NCBI GenBank assembly: GCA_028554795.2
Contig: CM068841.1
Location: 21,562,308 to 21,626,307 of the forward strand
DNA length: 64,000 nucleotides
Direction of reading: 5' to 3'
From: Sinohyriopsis cumingii
Lineage: Eukaryota; Mollusca; Bivalvia; Unionida; Unionidae
Shown: positions 51,725 to 63,961 of the stretch, piece after piece
How the letters are laid out: each line of letters opens with the position of its first letter
How positions within the stretch are numbered: position 1 is the first letter of the stretch
Notes under the pieces: model-generated
Database searches by the model: none
The model's input: only the letters and a program-made list of their open reading frames with translations
Told to the model about the DNA's origin: nothing
Made by a program: the position numbers and the translations under genes

Positions 51725-53105
51725 GTATGTTTCGTGTGAATTTGTGAACAGTAATGATATTGTAGTCGCAGTAATATATTTTTTTTTATTGAATTGACGT
51801 TTATTCAGCTGTTTTTGTAATATTTATATCAATGAACGGGTATTCTGTGTATACACGTGATCTATTTACAGAATTATTAGGCTTATGTAACCTATCATTG
51901 ATTTGAACATGGCTGCGTTCAGTCTGGATTGTGTGAATTGACGATCTGTACACGAGGACCTGTTCGTTCCTGCAGTTCTGGTCAAAAGCTAATGGTGTCT
52001 CCTCGCGAGCTAATTCATCATTCATGACAAACGGCACTCACTTAAGAATTAGGCTCGGAAAAGATGTATATGCCGTATGGATGGATTAGATGAATCCTTT
52101 CCTTGCTTACAATTCCTCCACGTCAAATTTATGCATTTAACGTTTTTGACGATATGGGCTAAATATGCGCCTTGGTTTATCTTCTCCTCCTAAAACACAC
52201 AGTTCGATTAAATGGACGAGCAAAGCTTTAGAAATATAAATACTTTATAAATACATTATAAATTATAAATTAGAAACTTTAGCTTCTTACATGTCTCGAT
52301 TTTAGAGCGTTTCGCATATTCATATTTCTTGCCTCGAGGTCAAGGTTACAATAGTGAAAAATGTAAGTTCGTGTCCTATTTTCTTATCCAGGACTTAACT
52401 CTTTAATCCCTACAATCATTTTGATCAAACTTTACACAGGTCCACACCTTAATGTACAAGTACTGAAGTCCCTTGATTAAAAGTCAAGTCAAAAGGTGAA
52501 AAGCTGGGTGCATCTCAATGGACTATTGTATTTTTTTTTATAAGTTTGTGTCTGTCTATTTTGTTACTCACACTCTTGCATATGAAATACTTACCAATTA
52601 CTTAAATTAGATGTTATATGCGTATATAATTTTGGTAATAAAATAAATGTATCTGTTACATCGTTCCAAATCACTAATGTGAATAAAGGCATATTGCTAT
52701 GCAGAAGATGCAAACACTTGTAGTCCGTGTATACTATTTAAACGATGTTCTTGTGGTAATAACATCGCTTGAGCACTAGTGCTGGATCAAACAATCAGTG
52801 TTGTATAGACTAATCATGCAGCTGGTCTGGTAACTCTATAACAGACAATAGACACTTCCCTGGTTCCTGTGTAATACTTTTCTTCAGCACAGGATGGTAT
52901 AATGTTTCAGCTGCGCTTGGTAATCACATATGTGCAGCAGGCTCAGCATCATTCGGAATGGTATCAGTCACCATTTAGAAGGGTTAAAATTCAACACTAC
53001 ACCGGCTGCCACTCCTGGAATAACTGGAAACAAGCAAAGCTGCGACAGGACAGGTCAGCATCACATTTACTGACCGAGAACATCAGAGTTTTCTCCCCTT
53101 GATCT

Positions 53106-53221
53106 CACAGGGGCTCGTATCGTTGCTTACATTGTAACTGTCAGTCATACGTATAGTATAAATTGTTACACTATATGCATGATTGACAGTGATATTGTAA
53201 GCAACGATACGAGCCCCTGTG
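53106..53221. repeat. Palindrome with 25-bp perfect arms
   Basis: 53106-53130 (cacaggggctcgtatcgttg...) is the exact reverse complement of 53197-53221. Pairing continues inward with about 80% match to roughly 53155/53172, leaving a short loop. The partner block near 14.94 kb has only the left arm. Confidence 0.93.
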
Positions 53222-53254
53222 CTTGATCTTCCATATTTGGATTCACACTTGCAG

Positions 53255-53422
53255 GGCCTTACGGAGCTGGCACACGCATTACATACAATGCCGTAATGTC
53301 CATCAATATCCCAGGATTTTTTATTTTCACCTCAGACGGAAACATCAACTGGAGATATTGTTGATGAAAAAAGAACACTTTTTGAATTTCGCGTACTGTC
53401 CCATGTTGGATGCCACGTTTGT
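53255..53422 (+). pseudogene. Gene 2 exon 13: thigh exon with frameshift
   Basis: Acceptor cttgcag, donor gtaagc. With the base from exon 12 it reads GPYGAGTRITYNAVMSI, then IPGFF. The frame then runs into TGA at 53362. Shifting by one base at the T run 53317-53322 opens the rest (STGDIVDEKRTLFEFRVLSH, ending GCHVC) and gives a phase 0 end, which the next exon needs. So one extra base, probably in the T run, broke this exon. Assignment rests on phase, position and the RITYN strand, since the thigh is weakly conserved. Confidence 0.65.
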
Positions 53423-53527
53423 GTAAGCGCGCGCGCGCGCGTGTGTGTGTGAGAGAGAGAGAGATCAAATTAAACAGTTTATTCATCGTTATTTTGGTTA
53501 TGCTTCCTATCGGTTTCCCAAACAAAG

Positions 53528-53622
53528 GATTTTTGTTGGAGCCCCTCATTTACTGATCATCCTCGCGTCCAGTACAGGTGCAATATCAACAGTAAGTTCT
53601 GCCGGTCTATCATAGTAGGTAG
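53528..53622 (+). pseudogene. Decayed second copy of integrin exon 2
   Basis: Compared with exon 2 at 24347-24462: the VGAP start (tttttgttggagcccctc) and the LYRCNIN / KFC.SLIV end are kept, but 22 bases are deleted after 'gcccctc', shifting the frame, and the donor is altered. The upstream (GA)n and 'taaacagttt.ttcatc' intron also match the sequence before exon 2. Confidence 0.88.
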
Positions 53623-55071
53623 TAAATCTATGCCATGGGCTCCAAATTTCTAACTACATATCTTCTAACCTGCCAACCAGGTACCTAGCCACCCAGTCTG
53701 TCCCTCTTTAGATCTATTTCTACCTAGCAAACCAGTCCGTTTCTTTCTTTTTGCCTCATAGTGTACCTATCTTCAATGCATGTAAACTAAACATAAATAT
53801 TATCAAACACAAACATGCACTCAAATTTACAAGCATCCTCCCTTCAAATCTCCTTCCTAGGAATGCACACACACGCTTAGGTGTGTGTGCACTCGTTGGG
53901 TATGGGTACATATAAGCGTATACATACATACATACATAGTCGTATGAAATATCAGCAGAGTACAGTAATCCGCATACGATGCAATTTCATGCAAGTCACT
54001 AACCTACTTACCGTAACGTTTTGAATCAACTGTATAGAAATGTAGATAATCCAGAACGTCATACTTGTATGTTGTTTCTACGGTGCTTTGAAAAGCTGAT
54101 TGTCACTGCTGTAAGCCTTCAAATGTAAGGGAAGTATTTCATTGTTGTATAGTTTCAAAATATGCAGGAAATACCTTTTTTAATAATAGGGGATTTGAAA
54201 CCGATAAAAAGTTTTGGAGAATTCTGTTCGAAAACACAAAAGCTACCGAAGGAAGAAAAATCTGACGCATCACAACAATACATGTAAATACCGTTTTATG
54301 CTCAGCACCTCCCCCTTCTCCTTCCTTCTCTCGTTCTCTCAACCCCTGCCCCTCAAAACCGGGATTAATACTAACTGTGAAAAGCTCGCAGAGACGAACA
54401 TTGCCAGAGGGCTGATGCCTCTTTCAAGGCCAAGCCGCGGGGAGCTGAAAAGGATTAGTGACATGACATGTCTTCGAGTACGACTGTCGGTGTCGTAGGT
54501 GACTTGACCAGGCCACGAAATTTGTTATTAAAGAAATATTTGCAAAAGGTTGTAACGATCGTTGTTTTCCACATCGATAACAGATCTCAATGGAAACGCT
54601 TGGTAATGCGAACACCTAGATCGGATGACTCGCACCGCACGAAACTCCATCCAGACCCTCGTGCATGGGCTACTCGAAGTCGTTATTGAATATGCCTACG
54701 GTAGCGCTGGTCTGGAAAAAGGCCGCTACTTTAATAGTTCTTTCTGACCCATCTTCTTACTTTGTTACGATCTTTGGTCTTAAATTATGCAACAGAAAAG
54801 AACGAACACCGACAAGTTTAGTACAATTAAAAAATACTTTATTTCCATAGATTACACAGTGAAAATTTATAAGAACTTATTATACTGTGAGTTAGATACC
54901 AAAAAGTCGTACATGTTCTATCACAAATCCAAAATTAAAGAGCATTTCGAATGAAATCCAATAGTGTTCCGAATGAATTCCAATCTTGAATGTACTGATG
55001 TACAAATATCCTGGAATGTGGCGATGTGCTAACAGTCTTGATACATTACAATTCGATAATCTAAAATGTCA

Positions 55072-55281
55072 TTAATGAAGTCCCAATAGTGATTTAATAA
55101 AAAATATTATTGGATACTTAGTGATTACAGTGGATAATTTAAATAAATAAATCCACTTAAATATTATCTGAAACAATCGCATCTGCTTTGACCAGAAATC
55201 TATAAAGACTGGCACAGCCGGAGGCTCAGCCCTGCGCTTATGAACCTGAAATGGATGCTCAACCCTTCGGCTAGGAGTCAA
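55072..55281 (-). other. Second copy of duplicated minus-strand frame
   Basis: Partner of 16465-16689: SRRVEHPFQVHKRRAEPPAV and FIDFWSKQMRLFQI. Not recognised. Confidence 0.3.
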
Positions 55282-56029
55282 AACTGGCTATTGTGGTAGA
55301 ATAATCAATATGGTTCAAAGCTTATTACCAATTATCGATAACACCTTAAATGCATTTTTGGTCCCCTGCAGTTCACTAAGGACCGATCGGGAACGTCTCT
55401 TTGCTTTATTTTCAATTTGTTCAGATTCTTTCGCCTTGGTTTTATTCACACTGACAAATTGCATGCATTCAGAAAACAATCGAGAGAAACAGCATACCCG
55501 ACAACCTTAGAACCATAGTGTTTCGCAATGCTGGGTTAACATATGAACGGACACAGACTTAAGTCACAGAAACTAAAGAAGATGCACATGGCAAATAATC
55601 GGATATTTTCTTAGAGTCTAATAATTTTCTGAAACAAACAAATAATCAGAGTAGTGCGTAACGACCCTAATTCAAGCCCGGTGATTAATTTAACAGCTGA
55701 AGTTTCATAACTGGGCAATTGATAATTGATAATTTTAGATTCGGCCTTTGAATGGTACTATTTATATTACAAGAATCCATGTCTTTAAGTATTTTCAATA
55801 ACCCCGATGTTACCCAAACATGTAATTTACAGACGAAGATTGATAATTGGATAGTTGATTAATTGTATTTAACAGCCCAATAATTTAGCAAAGCAACTAG
55901 CAGCGGAAGCTTGATAATTGTTTGATAAATTTCCTTAAAAACCGAATTAAACTTATTATTAAAATTAATAATAATGTGGAGAAAAATTGAATTATTCCAT
56001 GATTAATCACTCTCTCTCTATTTCTCTCT

Positions 56030-56076
<47 letters not shown>

Positions 56077-56079
56077 GCA

Positions 56080-57050
56080 GTGTCTCCTCGTGGCAACACT
56101 CGGTAACTGTGTATCATATGACTCATAACTGGGTATGCAGCCGTAGAGATTCTTCGTGCCATGTGACCCATAACTGAACTGTATGGGATTCGGAACAGCA
56201 CTGAGCCCCATAGGTGTGGCGTGCAGGCCCACCGGTGTGCTTACACGCCGGGGCGTCACTCCAACCATTGCCCATCCTATGGTTAATTAGAGGTAGTTGC
56301 CTGCCCTTCCAAGTGAAGTCTGATCAGGTTGACTGGGCGGATGTGATCATAGTCGACCACGATGGCGGACCACCAACGTGCTGTGGAGCGCAAAGGGCAC
56401 TGAAGAGGCACTTTAGAAATCATGGTCATCCACTGCTGCCAACGGGGTATGCAGCCGTGGCGATTCTTCTTGCCACTGGAAACAGGATACCGTGTTCATG
56501 AAAGTGGGATCGCTCCTGTACAATGTACTTTTCATTTTAAAATGTCTTCCGCGCAGGTTGTGTTGTTTTCATCACAGTTTGTGTTGTGCAACCCATACTT
56601 GCATGTACTGAAAGTTTTAAATGTCCTGCGTCAATGGGGGAGTGGCTAAGTGACAGGTAGAGGTGACCACTATTAGTTGTAATGACAAACCTGCACGGAG
56701 GCGGCCATCTGACAAGTGGTCGTTCTCTGTATCCAAGGCAGCAGAGAAGTCTGACAACATCCGGGTTGACTGAGCAGCCCTTTTTAGGATAACACTTCTC
56801 CCCTGTACAGGGAGGGGTCTACAAAAGGTTGCCTAAACATTATGAGCCCTACATACTATGGCCAATTTATCGTGACTGGCAGATCATCTTCCGATGCTAA
56901 CAGAAGCTAACAGAGCAGAGAAACCGGCGCAAAAGAAGCTTACTATAGGAGCATAAAATGTCCGTACTATCGTGGAATAAGACACTGGAACATGACCCAA
57001 AGACGAAAAGCCTTTATTGCCAGTGAACCAGCACAAAACAATATCGACTT
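56080..57050 (+). mobile_element. RTE-like 5' fragment, second copy
   Basis: Matches 17.68-18.63 kb, including the broken endonuclease start 'cccaaagacgaaaagccttt'. It ends at about 57050, where gene 1-like intron sequence begins, marking a recombination or insertion edge. Confidence 0.55.
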
Positions 57051-57059
57051 GGTTTGAAG

Positions 57060-58027
57060 TGCGAAGAAGGTAATCGATTTGTGGTAATCAAGTAAGAAAT
57101 TATAAATGAATGACAGCACTGAGTAAGTTTTTTTGCATCTGTTATATCATTTACGTTTTAAAATCGCTAGGAGCACAAGCTGCGGAGGGCGGGGGCGGTA
57201 AGCTGAAACTATAGACCCTACAACTTTCACTCGACCTTAGAGCTGGAATGATCAGCAGTAGAACAGTTACCAAACAGTTAGGAACACAAGTATCAGCTTA
57301 CTTTTTAATTTCATTGTAAAATTCATAATACGTAGGTACATGTAGTTAATGGAACAAAACAGATTGAATATGTAGTGATGAAATATAGCTTTTACCCGTG
57401 ACAAGGGGGTGGGGGCAAATAGAACAATGAACTAAAGAGTTAAGAGTATTTAGAATATATTTTTTTTCGCAGCTTAGTATCAGATATATTTCATCATACT
57501 GTATAACTCGTGCTATTTACACGAATGGTGAAAGGGAAATCATTTTGTGCAGACGCGAATGTCTTCAGCAAAATTTTATTTCCATTTCTGAAAGATAAAG
57601 CAGTTTTATTTATTTCTTGTAGCTTACAAAGTAGTCGTTTTTGTTCTTACAGGTATAATTTCTGTATGCACATTCAATCAAGTGTCGCATGGCATGATGG
57701 GAAATCCTATATTTTCACATTTGAAAATGCAAGAATATATTTCAAATGTGAAAATATATAAATAAAAACTAAGGAAATTAGTTTCTCTTAGAAGTTTATA
57801 CATTTCACACATAAGTATATAAAACAACAGTGATAATTAATCGAATAGTTAATTTCAGAAACTAGATATTTAGGTAATGTACGTACTGAAACAATGTAGG
57901 TCGAACATGCAGTGGGAAAAGGTAGTTGTGTCAATGGGGAGATTGTTTTTGGTTGTATTCACATGGCTGGAAATAATTTCAATTATTCATGTATGCTTTT
58001 GTTTTCATATTACATGTATGCTTTGAG
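57060..58027. repeat. Duplicated gene 1 intron sequence
   Basis: Collinear with about 1.5-2.83 kb (for example 'gcatg.catgatgggaaatc' at 2485 and 57687). Shows that the gene 1/gene 2 duplication covered introns. Confidence 0.8.
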
Positions 58028-58553
58028 GCTGAATTTCAGAAGGATTGTCCCAACAATGATAGCAAAATAAACTTGCATTTGTCAGTTAATGCGGATGTAA
58101 ATAAGGAATCTGAGTTGTTCATCAATGAATTGGAGTTTCGAAAGCTTAATGTGTCCATTACAAAGACAGGAGGTCCGGCCTGTGGCAATGGCTTGACTAT
58201 AATCTTCCTCAAATCCTTAAATTAAAACAATGTTGAAACGATCGAAGAAGGGACAGATATCTAATGCAGTTTTAATATTGAGGAATAGAAGACACGAGCA
58301 GGAGATGCATCCTGGTACGATCAACGAACTACTCTGCAAAGAACGAAACAGTGCTTGTGTGTAGTTATGGCAAACTGATGCGAAAAGATGCTGCTGTAAT
58401 GTTTATAGGTGTTCTCGTGCCGTTCGTGTAAACTGACACTCATTTTCAGTTTTATTTCAACACCAACCTCGCAGAGCAAGGAGATGATATGGGCAGATAA
58501 TACTGCCATGCTTTAGCTGCAAGAAGAAAGGAAATTGGTTCAGGCTTTTAATT
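58028..58553 (+). pseudogene. Gene 2 exon 14: decayed calf exon
   Basis: Copy of 2828-3351. It begins AEFQKDCPNNDSKINLHLSV, keeps LNVSITKTGG, then hits TAA at about 58222 and several later stops and small indels. The acceptor is tttgag instead of tttcag, so the splice AG is displaced. One conserved cysteine after FQKDCPNND has become serine. The donor ggtaaga is kept near 58554. Confidence 0.9.
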
Positions 58554-59118
58554 GGTAAGAGGACTTGTTTCCCAAAGATTGTTTAAGAGTGACACACCTA
58601 TGATAAATAGAAAGTAAGCAAATAGCTTATTGTTTATTTGTTTTAATTATTATTTAGTTTGCAGGGAGGGGGACGGAATTTCTTACTGCGCCACCAAAGA
58701 CAGCTGCTTCGAACGAGTTTGAAAAAAAAAACAACTGAATAACAGAATTTTGCAAAGAAACATATACATGTCTAATGATCACAATTAATCGGTGACCCAT
58801 TTATGCAAATAAGCATTTTTCTATGGGAGTTTATGACGTATAACAGTACTTTTAGACACAACAAATGAATATAATTACTTTATGTCACGTGTTGCTCAGA
58901 TTCATAAATATTGACTACAGTACTGCCACACATGTAAACATTAGCATTACCTTTTTGTATCACTTTCCCAGATTAAATAAATATCATTTAATGAATTATG
59001 CAACCAAACTAAGATAACTAATTTAGGCAGATCGGTATAAACGTGCATTTTTGTGTCTGTATAATTATTATGGCACTTAATTGTGACTCGTATTCAATTT
59101 CTCTTTCTCTTCACCCAG

Positions 59119-59296
59119 ACTCTCGAGGCCAGAATCAGTGACAATGCGTGCAGGAAGAGATACCTACGAGGTGCAGCATATCTTTGATTTGCATAATCAA
59201 GATCCGAGTTCCAGGATAGGCGCTGTCATGCTCCTGAAATACACTTACGTAACGATGAAACAAAAAGACTACCTTCGATTACTGGAAGCACCTAGC
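59119..59296 (+). pseudogene. Gene 2 exon 15: second calf exon, still open
   Basis: Copy of 5860-6037 with identical length (178 bp), acceptor cacccag and donor gtaagc. It reads LSRPESVTMRAGRDTYEVQH, then DLHNQDPSSRIGAV. No stop or indel, in contrast with exon 14. Confidence 0.9.
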
Positions 59297-60160
59297 GTAA
59301 GCAACTTTCCTTTAAACTAATTAATTCAAACCAGCAGATAAACGCATTTTCTTGAATGCGAGTTGGCAGACTCACATATATTTAATATTAACTGTTGCTG
59401 CGAGAAATTAAAGTTTACTTTCAGTGTCGCATGCTTTGCTGGTATATTTTGTCCAATTCGTTATATAACTGTATATGCTAGATTAATTATTGTAGAATTG
59501 TGATACCTCACATTCGCCTGTCCATAATCACTAATCATCATGTTACTCCTTTGCATTAATTGCTGGGGGACACAGCTGTCACATTTATACGCCATGTGGA
59601 CGTTCGTTATATGCCCGCGTTCAACAAGATCAAAAGCAAATGAGACATATGTTTTCTTTGGCCCCTGTTGCATATTGGATATATCGGGGCATCTTTTATA
59701 TCGTGCTCGGTACAGATTTGTAATCCCGTGACACCATAACGCACCTCAAATGTGATATAGAAAACTATCATGGGACTTACATTTGAAAATTTTTGAATTA
59801 GTGAGTTGGCCCTAACAACTTTATGTTCTTGGCACTCTGTATTTAACTACAGACTATTCGTAAACGTTATATCACGTTGTCAGTGGATAAACGTGAAACT
59901 TGTAACTAGATTCACTAGTTTACATGTGTATCTTTGGGTAGGATAAATTCTGGTGTCAAGGGTCAATATAAAAATTTAAATGTTGTTTTCATACGAGTAT
60001 TTTTTATAAGATTCGACACGTGTTAGAAGAGAAATGGAACGACTAAAATGTACAGAGATCACGCTGACTTGGGTTGACGAATCATGTCTTACAGAGCTGA
60101 AGCGACCACATCGAAAGGTGAGACGATACATTTACTTTCTTTCTTAATATATATTTACAG

Positions 60161-60259
60161 GTAATATGTCAGGGAAATTGTTCATTGAACTGTGTGATGA
60201 TCAATCTAACAAAATCTTGCATTACAATGTTTAAGAACGCAACCACTGGTTCCAGAGAA
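60161..60259 (+). pseudogene. Gene 2 exon 16: calf-2 exon, still open
   Basis: Copy of 6917-7015, 99 bp, acceptor tttacag, donor gtaaaa. It reads VICQGNCSLNCVMINLTKSC, then KNATTGSRE. Open. It is the last recognisable integrin exon; a short match (catggtaaaagttct, near 60627) to exon 10121 of gene 1 may be a remnant left by a deletion. Confidence 0.85.
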
Positions 60260-61030
60260 GTAAAAAGTTTTGATAACATATATTTTTGACAGTATTAGCA
60301 ATAATATTCACGAAATTGTGAAAAGCTGGGATTTTATATGACTAATGTCAACAAGGCTTTCGTTTGTCATGCAACTATTTTGTGCGAATGAAACTTGTAT
60401 CAGTCGTGAGTAGGGTACTGTGCGCTAATGTAGGAACGAGAACGAAAACGTGCATCTACCTTTAATTATCATCTCAAATAGATGAATGACGAGAAAAGCT
60501 GCATTATCACATTTGAAAGAGCACTTGAGAAGTACTTTTTAATTCTTTGTTTCTAAATTAGGAATTTCAATATTAAAAAGCAACATTGCATAATTAGCTG
60601 AAAGTCTACTATTCACCACCTATACGCATGGTAAAAGTTCTCAAGCGTGGTCAGCTTGAATGTTTACATCTCGATTTACTCGTAAGATTTGTTTTACTAT
60701 GTATTTGTCCAGGGGATATTTAAAATCCATTATACTAATTTTTATTTAACTGCCAATATAGCCTTTTTCATTTACGGGTCCAAAAATCTTAATCATGCAG
60801 TTTTTTTAAATGTAAAGAAAAATAGTTTGATAAAAAATGAATTTAATAATGCATCATATGATGAATGTTTATTATTTCATAATTGTTTGCTACGTTGCAC
60901 TGGTAAGCACTGGTTATGCTACTGCATAAACTAAATTATCTGTGATTTAAATCATCTCAACGAATGGTCTCACAAATGGTTTGTAACCTTTAACCCACAC
61001 AAAACTTGAGGCATGCTTTTCTAACAACTA

Positions 61031-61430
61031 ATACAAATTAACTTCAACTCTGTTTTACTAATATTGGCATAACCTTTATTGAGTGTTACAAGATTACCTC
61101 CACTCTGTTTTAATAATATTGGCATAACTTTTATTGAGTGTTACAAGATTACCTCCACTCTGTTTTAATAATATTGGCATAACTTTTCTCGAATGTTACA
61201 AGATTACCTCCACTCTGCTTTATGAATATTTGCATAACTTTTATTGAGTGTTACAAGATTACCTCCACTCTGCTTTATTAATATTTGCAAGATTAACTCA
61301 ATTCTGTTTTAATAATATTGGTATAACCTTTATTGAGTGTTACAAGATTACCTCCATTCTGTTTTAATAATATTGGCATAACTTTTATTGAGTGTTACAA
61401 GATGCCCTCTGTTTTAATGATATTTGCTGG
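61031..61430. repeat. 55-bp minisatellite, about 7 copies
   Basis: Unit 'acaagattacctccactctg' + 'ttttaataatattggcataa' + 'cttttattgagtgtt' = 55 bp. Copies differ by a few substitutions; one is shortened near 61280. Confidence 0.95.
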
Positions 61431-63508
61431 ATGTTATAGTCATATAGAAGCCAATTTTACATTTAAATTTAAGTGACCGGGTCAAATTAAATATATAGTT
61501 CAATCACCAAACAGACGATTGGAAGCACTTAGAAAATTTTAAAACACACTTTTAACTAACTGATGTTCAAAAATTACAGTTTAATGCAAGAATTTTTACT
61601 GCCAATATCTACACGTAAATATTATTTTGGGTCACTTCCCACCCATGACAGCCAACCATTAAGATAGCATGGGGCAATATGTATCGCTAACTAACGGCTT
61701 AATTATCAGCACTCCTTGAGTGCATAAACACCTGCGGGATATGGCTCCTAATCCATTCCCCAGGAACAATTAGCATCCTGCTGTGCATGAATAAACCAGT
61801 GGCACATACACTCCGTGCGAACGCCTCTAAAATCCATGTAATCAATCAATCAATCAATCAATCGGTCGGTCGTTTTGATTGAAGTCGTATTCGCCCTTAC
61901 GGGCATGTACCCTTACGGGCATGTACGAACAATTAGTGCCCCTTTTGGGGCAGATCGATTGTTTCGAGGGGGAATGAATAGTGTCACTTTCTCCAACGCA
62001 TTGGTGCACTCATAGAGTGCTGATTGATTAGCCGACAGGTCGTGGGCCAATAGATTTCTTTCGACCTGAATGAAAGGTTATCTCGAGCGGGATTGGATCC
62101 AACACGCACTCAAGGTACATAAATGTATGTGTGTCGGTAAAACTGCAGGATAAGACGTCTCATAGGATTGGACACTGGTCTTATGACGTCACCTCGGTTC
62201 CGTGCGTACAGACCCATCGGGGCACCTGATTTATAGACGAGTGGGAATCGGCCCACACACTGTCTTCTATTGTCCGAGCAAACAGGGAGGGGAGGGACTC
62301 TGATGGGAGGTCTAAACGTCGCCGGAACGTACCTGACACGCCAAAATTAATATTATCAAATTCAACCCACTTACTTGTGTAATGGGTATTCCCTATTACC
62401 AATTCTGTGCTAGCCACAATCGTTAATTAGAGTCCCTGGTTTTAAGTTTTAAATTTTCCAATCTTAATGAATTGCAAAAGCACCTAGTGTGCATTTAATA
62501 ATTTAAATCAAAAGAAATTTAGGTCTAAGAGACCATATGAAATTTTTGAATGTCAAGTTAGGTAATGTAGTTTTAATTTAGAACGGTGTTCAAATGATCA
62601 TATTAGGTTATCATAGTAGTATCGTCGAGATTTCAAGCCAAATTGAAATCTCTTGAATAAAATGGCAATTTTTGTTAGGCCTGAGAGGTTACTTCTCGGA
62701 GAATGGATACAGGAACGGCTGGATGTTTTTTGGAGGACTGAAGCTTTCCCTTCTTCGTCCTGCGTATCCATCAATACCGCATAGGTCTCCCAGGACCAGG
62801 AGTTTCCATTGATAGTGCCATTTGATTGGTTTGGACTGTATTTCATGGAGCTTCAGAGGCTCGTTTATCAGCACCGCCAAGATTGGTATCGGGCAGTCAT
62901 AAAATTCTTCTCCCCGGGTGTTAATGTCTACGATGGCTCCCGTAGCATCTTCAAATTTTTTCAAGTATTTTTTTCCTAGTGTTTCATTGTAGTAAATTTT
63001 TGATGGGCTTCTAGTATTGTCCGGAGTGCATCAGTGAAGTATATAGCTGCGTTAGTGTTTTGTAGAAGGTAGGAACACATCTCCGTCCATTTACAAATGT
63101 CCGAGCGAGGCAGGAGAGGCAAGGAACTCGGCAAGCCGGCCGTGAATGTTGTGTACTCCCAGATAAACTAGCTCGTACTTATTTCAGATCTAGTCCAGTT
63201 GTATAAATGGACAATAAAATGTCAATAATGTGTGAGACACCTGTACAATTGTTCAAATCAACTAAGTCTAAAGTTGGAATTTAGTGTACAGAGTGTACGT
63301 TAGGTATACTAATTAAATACCAATCGGTAAAGTCGGAATGACTTATGAATAGTTTGTATCACTCATAAGAGAAAATAGAAGAATAAAATTTTGATGGCGG
63401 TAACGAAACAGGTCGAATTAGGATATTAAATAAAGATATTATCAAACAAGGTTTTCTGATTCCAAATTTAAAACTTTAAAGGCAATATTGATCTCCACTC
63501 TTTTAGCC

Positions 63509-63961
63509 CTACCAAGGAATATTTTGATTCATTCGATCTACATTTTCTTGTAAGTAGTCTGAATATTTCCATTCTCGCCTGGTATGGATTCTGTAAGCAC
63601 CAGGGTCAATCTTGTCCGCAACACACCATTGTATTCTTTTGCGTAATGAAGTTTCTGGGTCCGGAAATTCATGTTGGAGTACCAGGTCCAATGCGATTAA
63701 AAAGACTAGTTTGATTTTACAGCTTGTATACTGGATTCCTCGTGACCTAAAGGCGCTTGGTGATTTTCTCAATTTAGTTCTAGAGGGTTGCGGAGTGACG
63801 TGGTCTATTTCATTATAGTCACGTAGAATCAAGCGAACAGTGCACGTTGTGATGGAACTCGACACTGCAACACAAGGCGTGGCGCCAAGATGGCTGCTTG
63901 CTATCGCAGTTATTCCTGCACCAGCTGTTGGGCCATTAAGGCCCTTGGGGAAAAAGAACAA
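63509..63961 (-). other. Unidentified 150-codon open frame
   Basis: Runs from an ATG at 63961 to a stop at 63509, ending in a charged stretch (RKRIQWCVADKIDP, then RREWKYSDYLQENVDRMNQN). Composition is protein-like, but I know no matching family, and I see no splice or promoter support. Confidence 0.3.

Larger units (their letters stand above)
52272..57050. repeat. Segmental duplication, copy 2 (partner 14.15-18.66 kb)
   Basis: Collinear with the intergenic block downstream of gene 1, but here inside gene 2 between thigh and calf exons. It carries about 450 extra bases (about 53160-53612) holding the thigh exon and an exon 2 relic. It includes a second RTE 5' fragment (56.08-57.05 kb) and a CT microsatellite (about 56009-56075). 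Confidence 0.85.
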
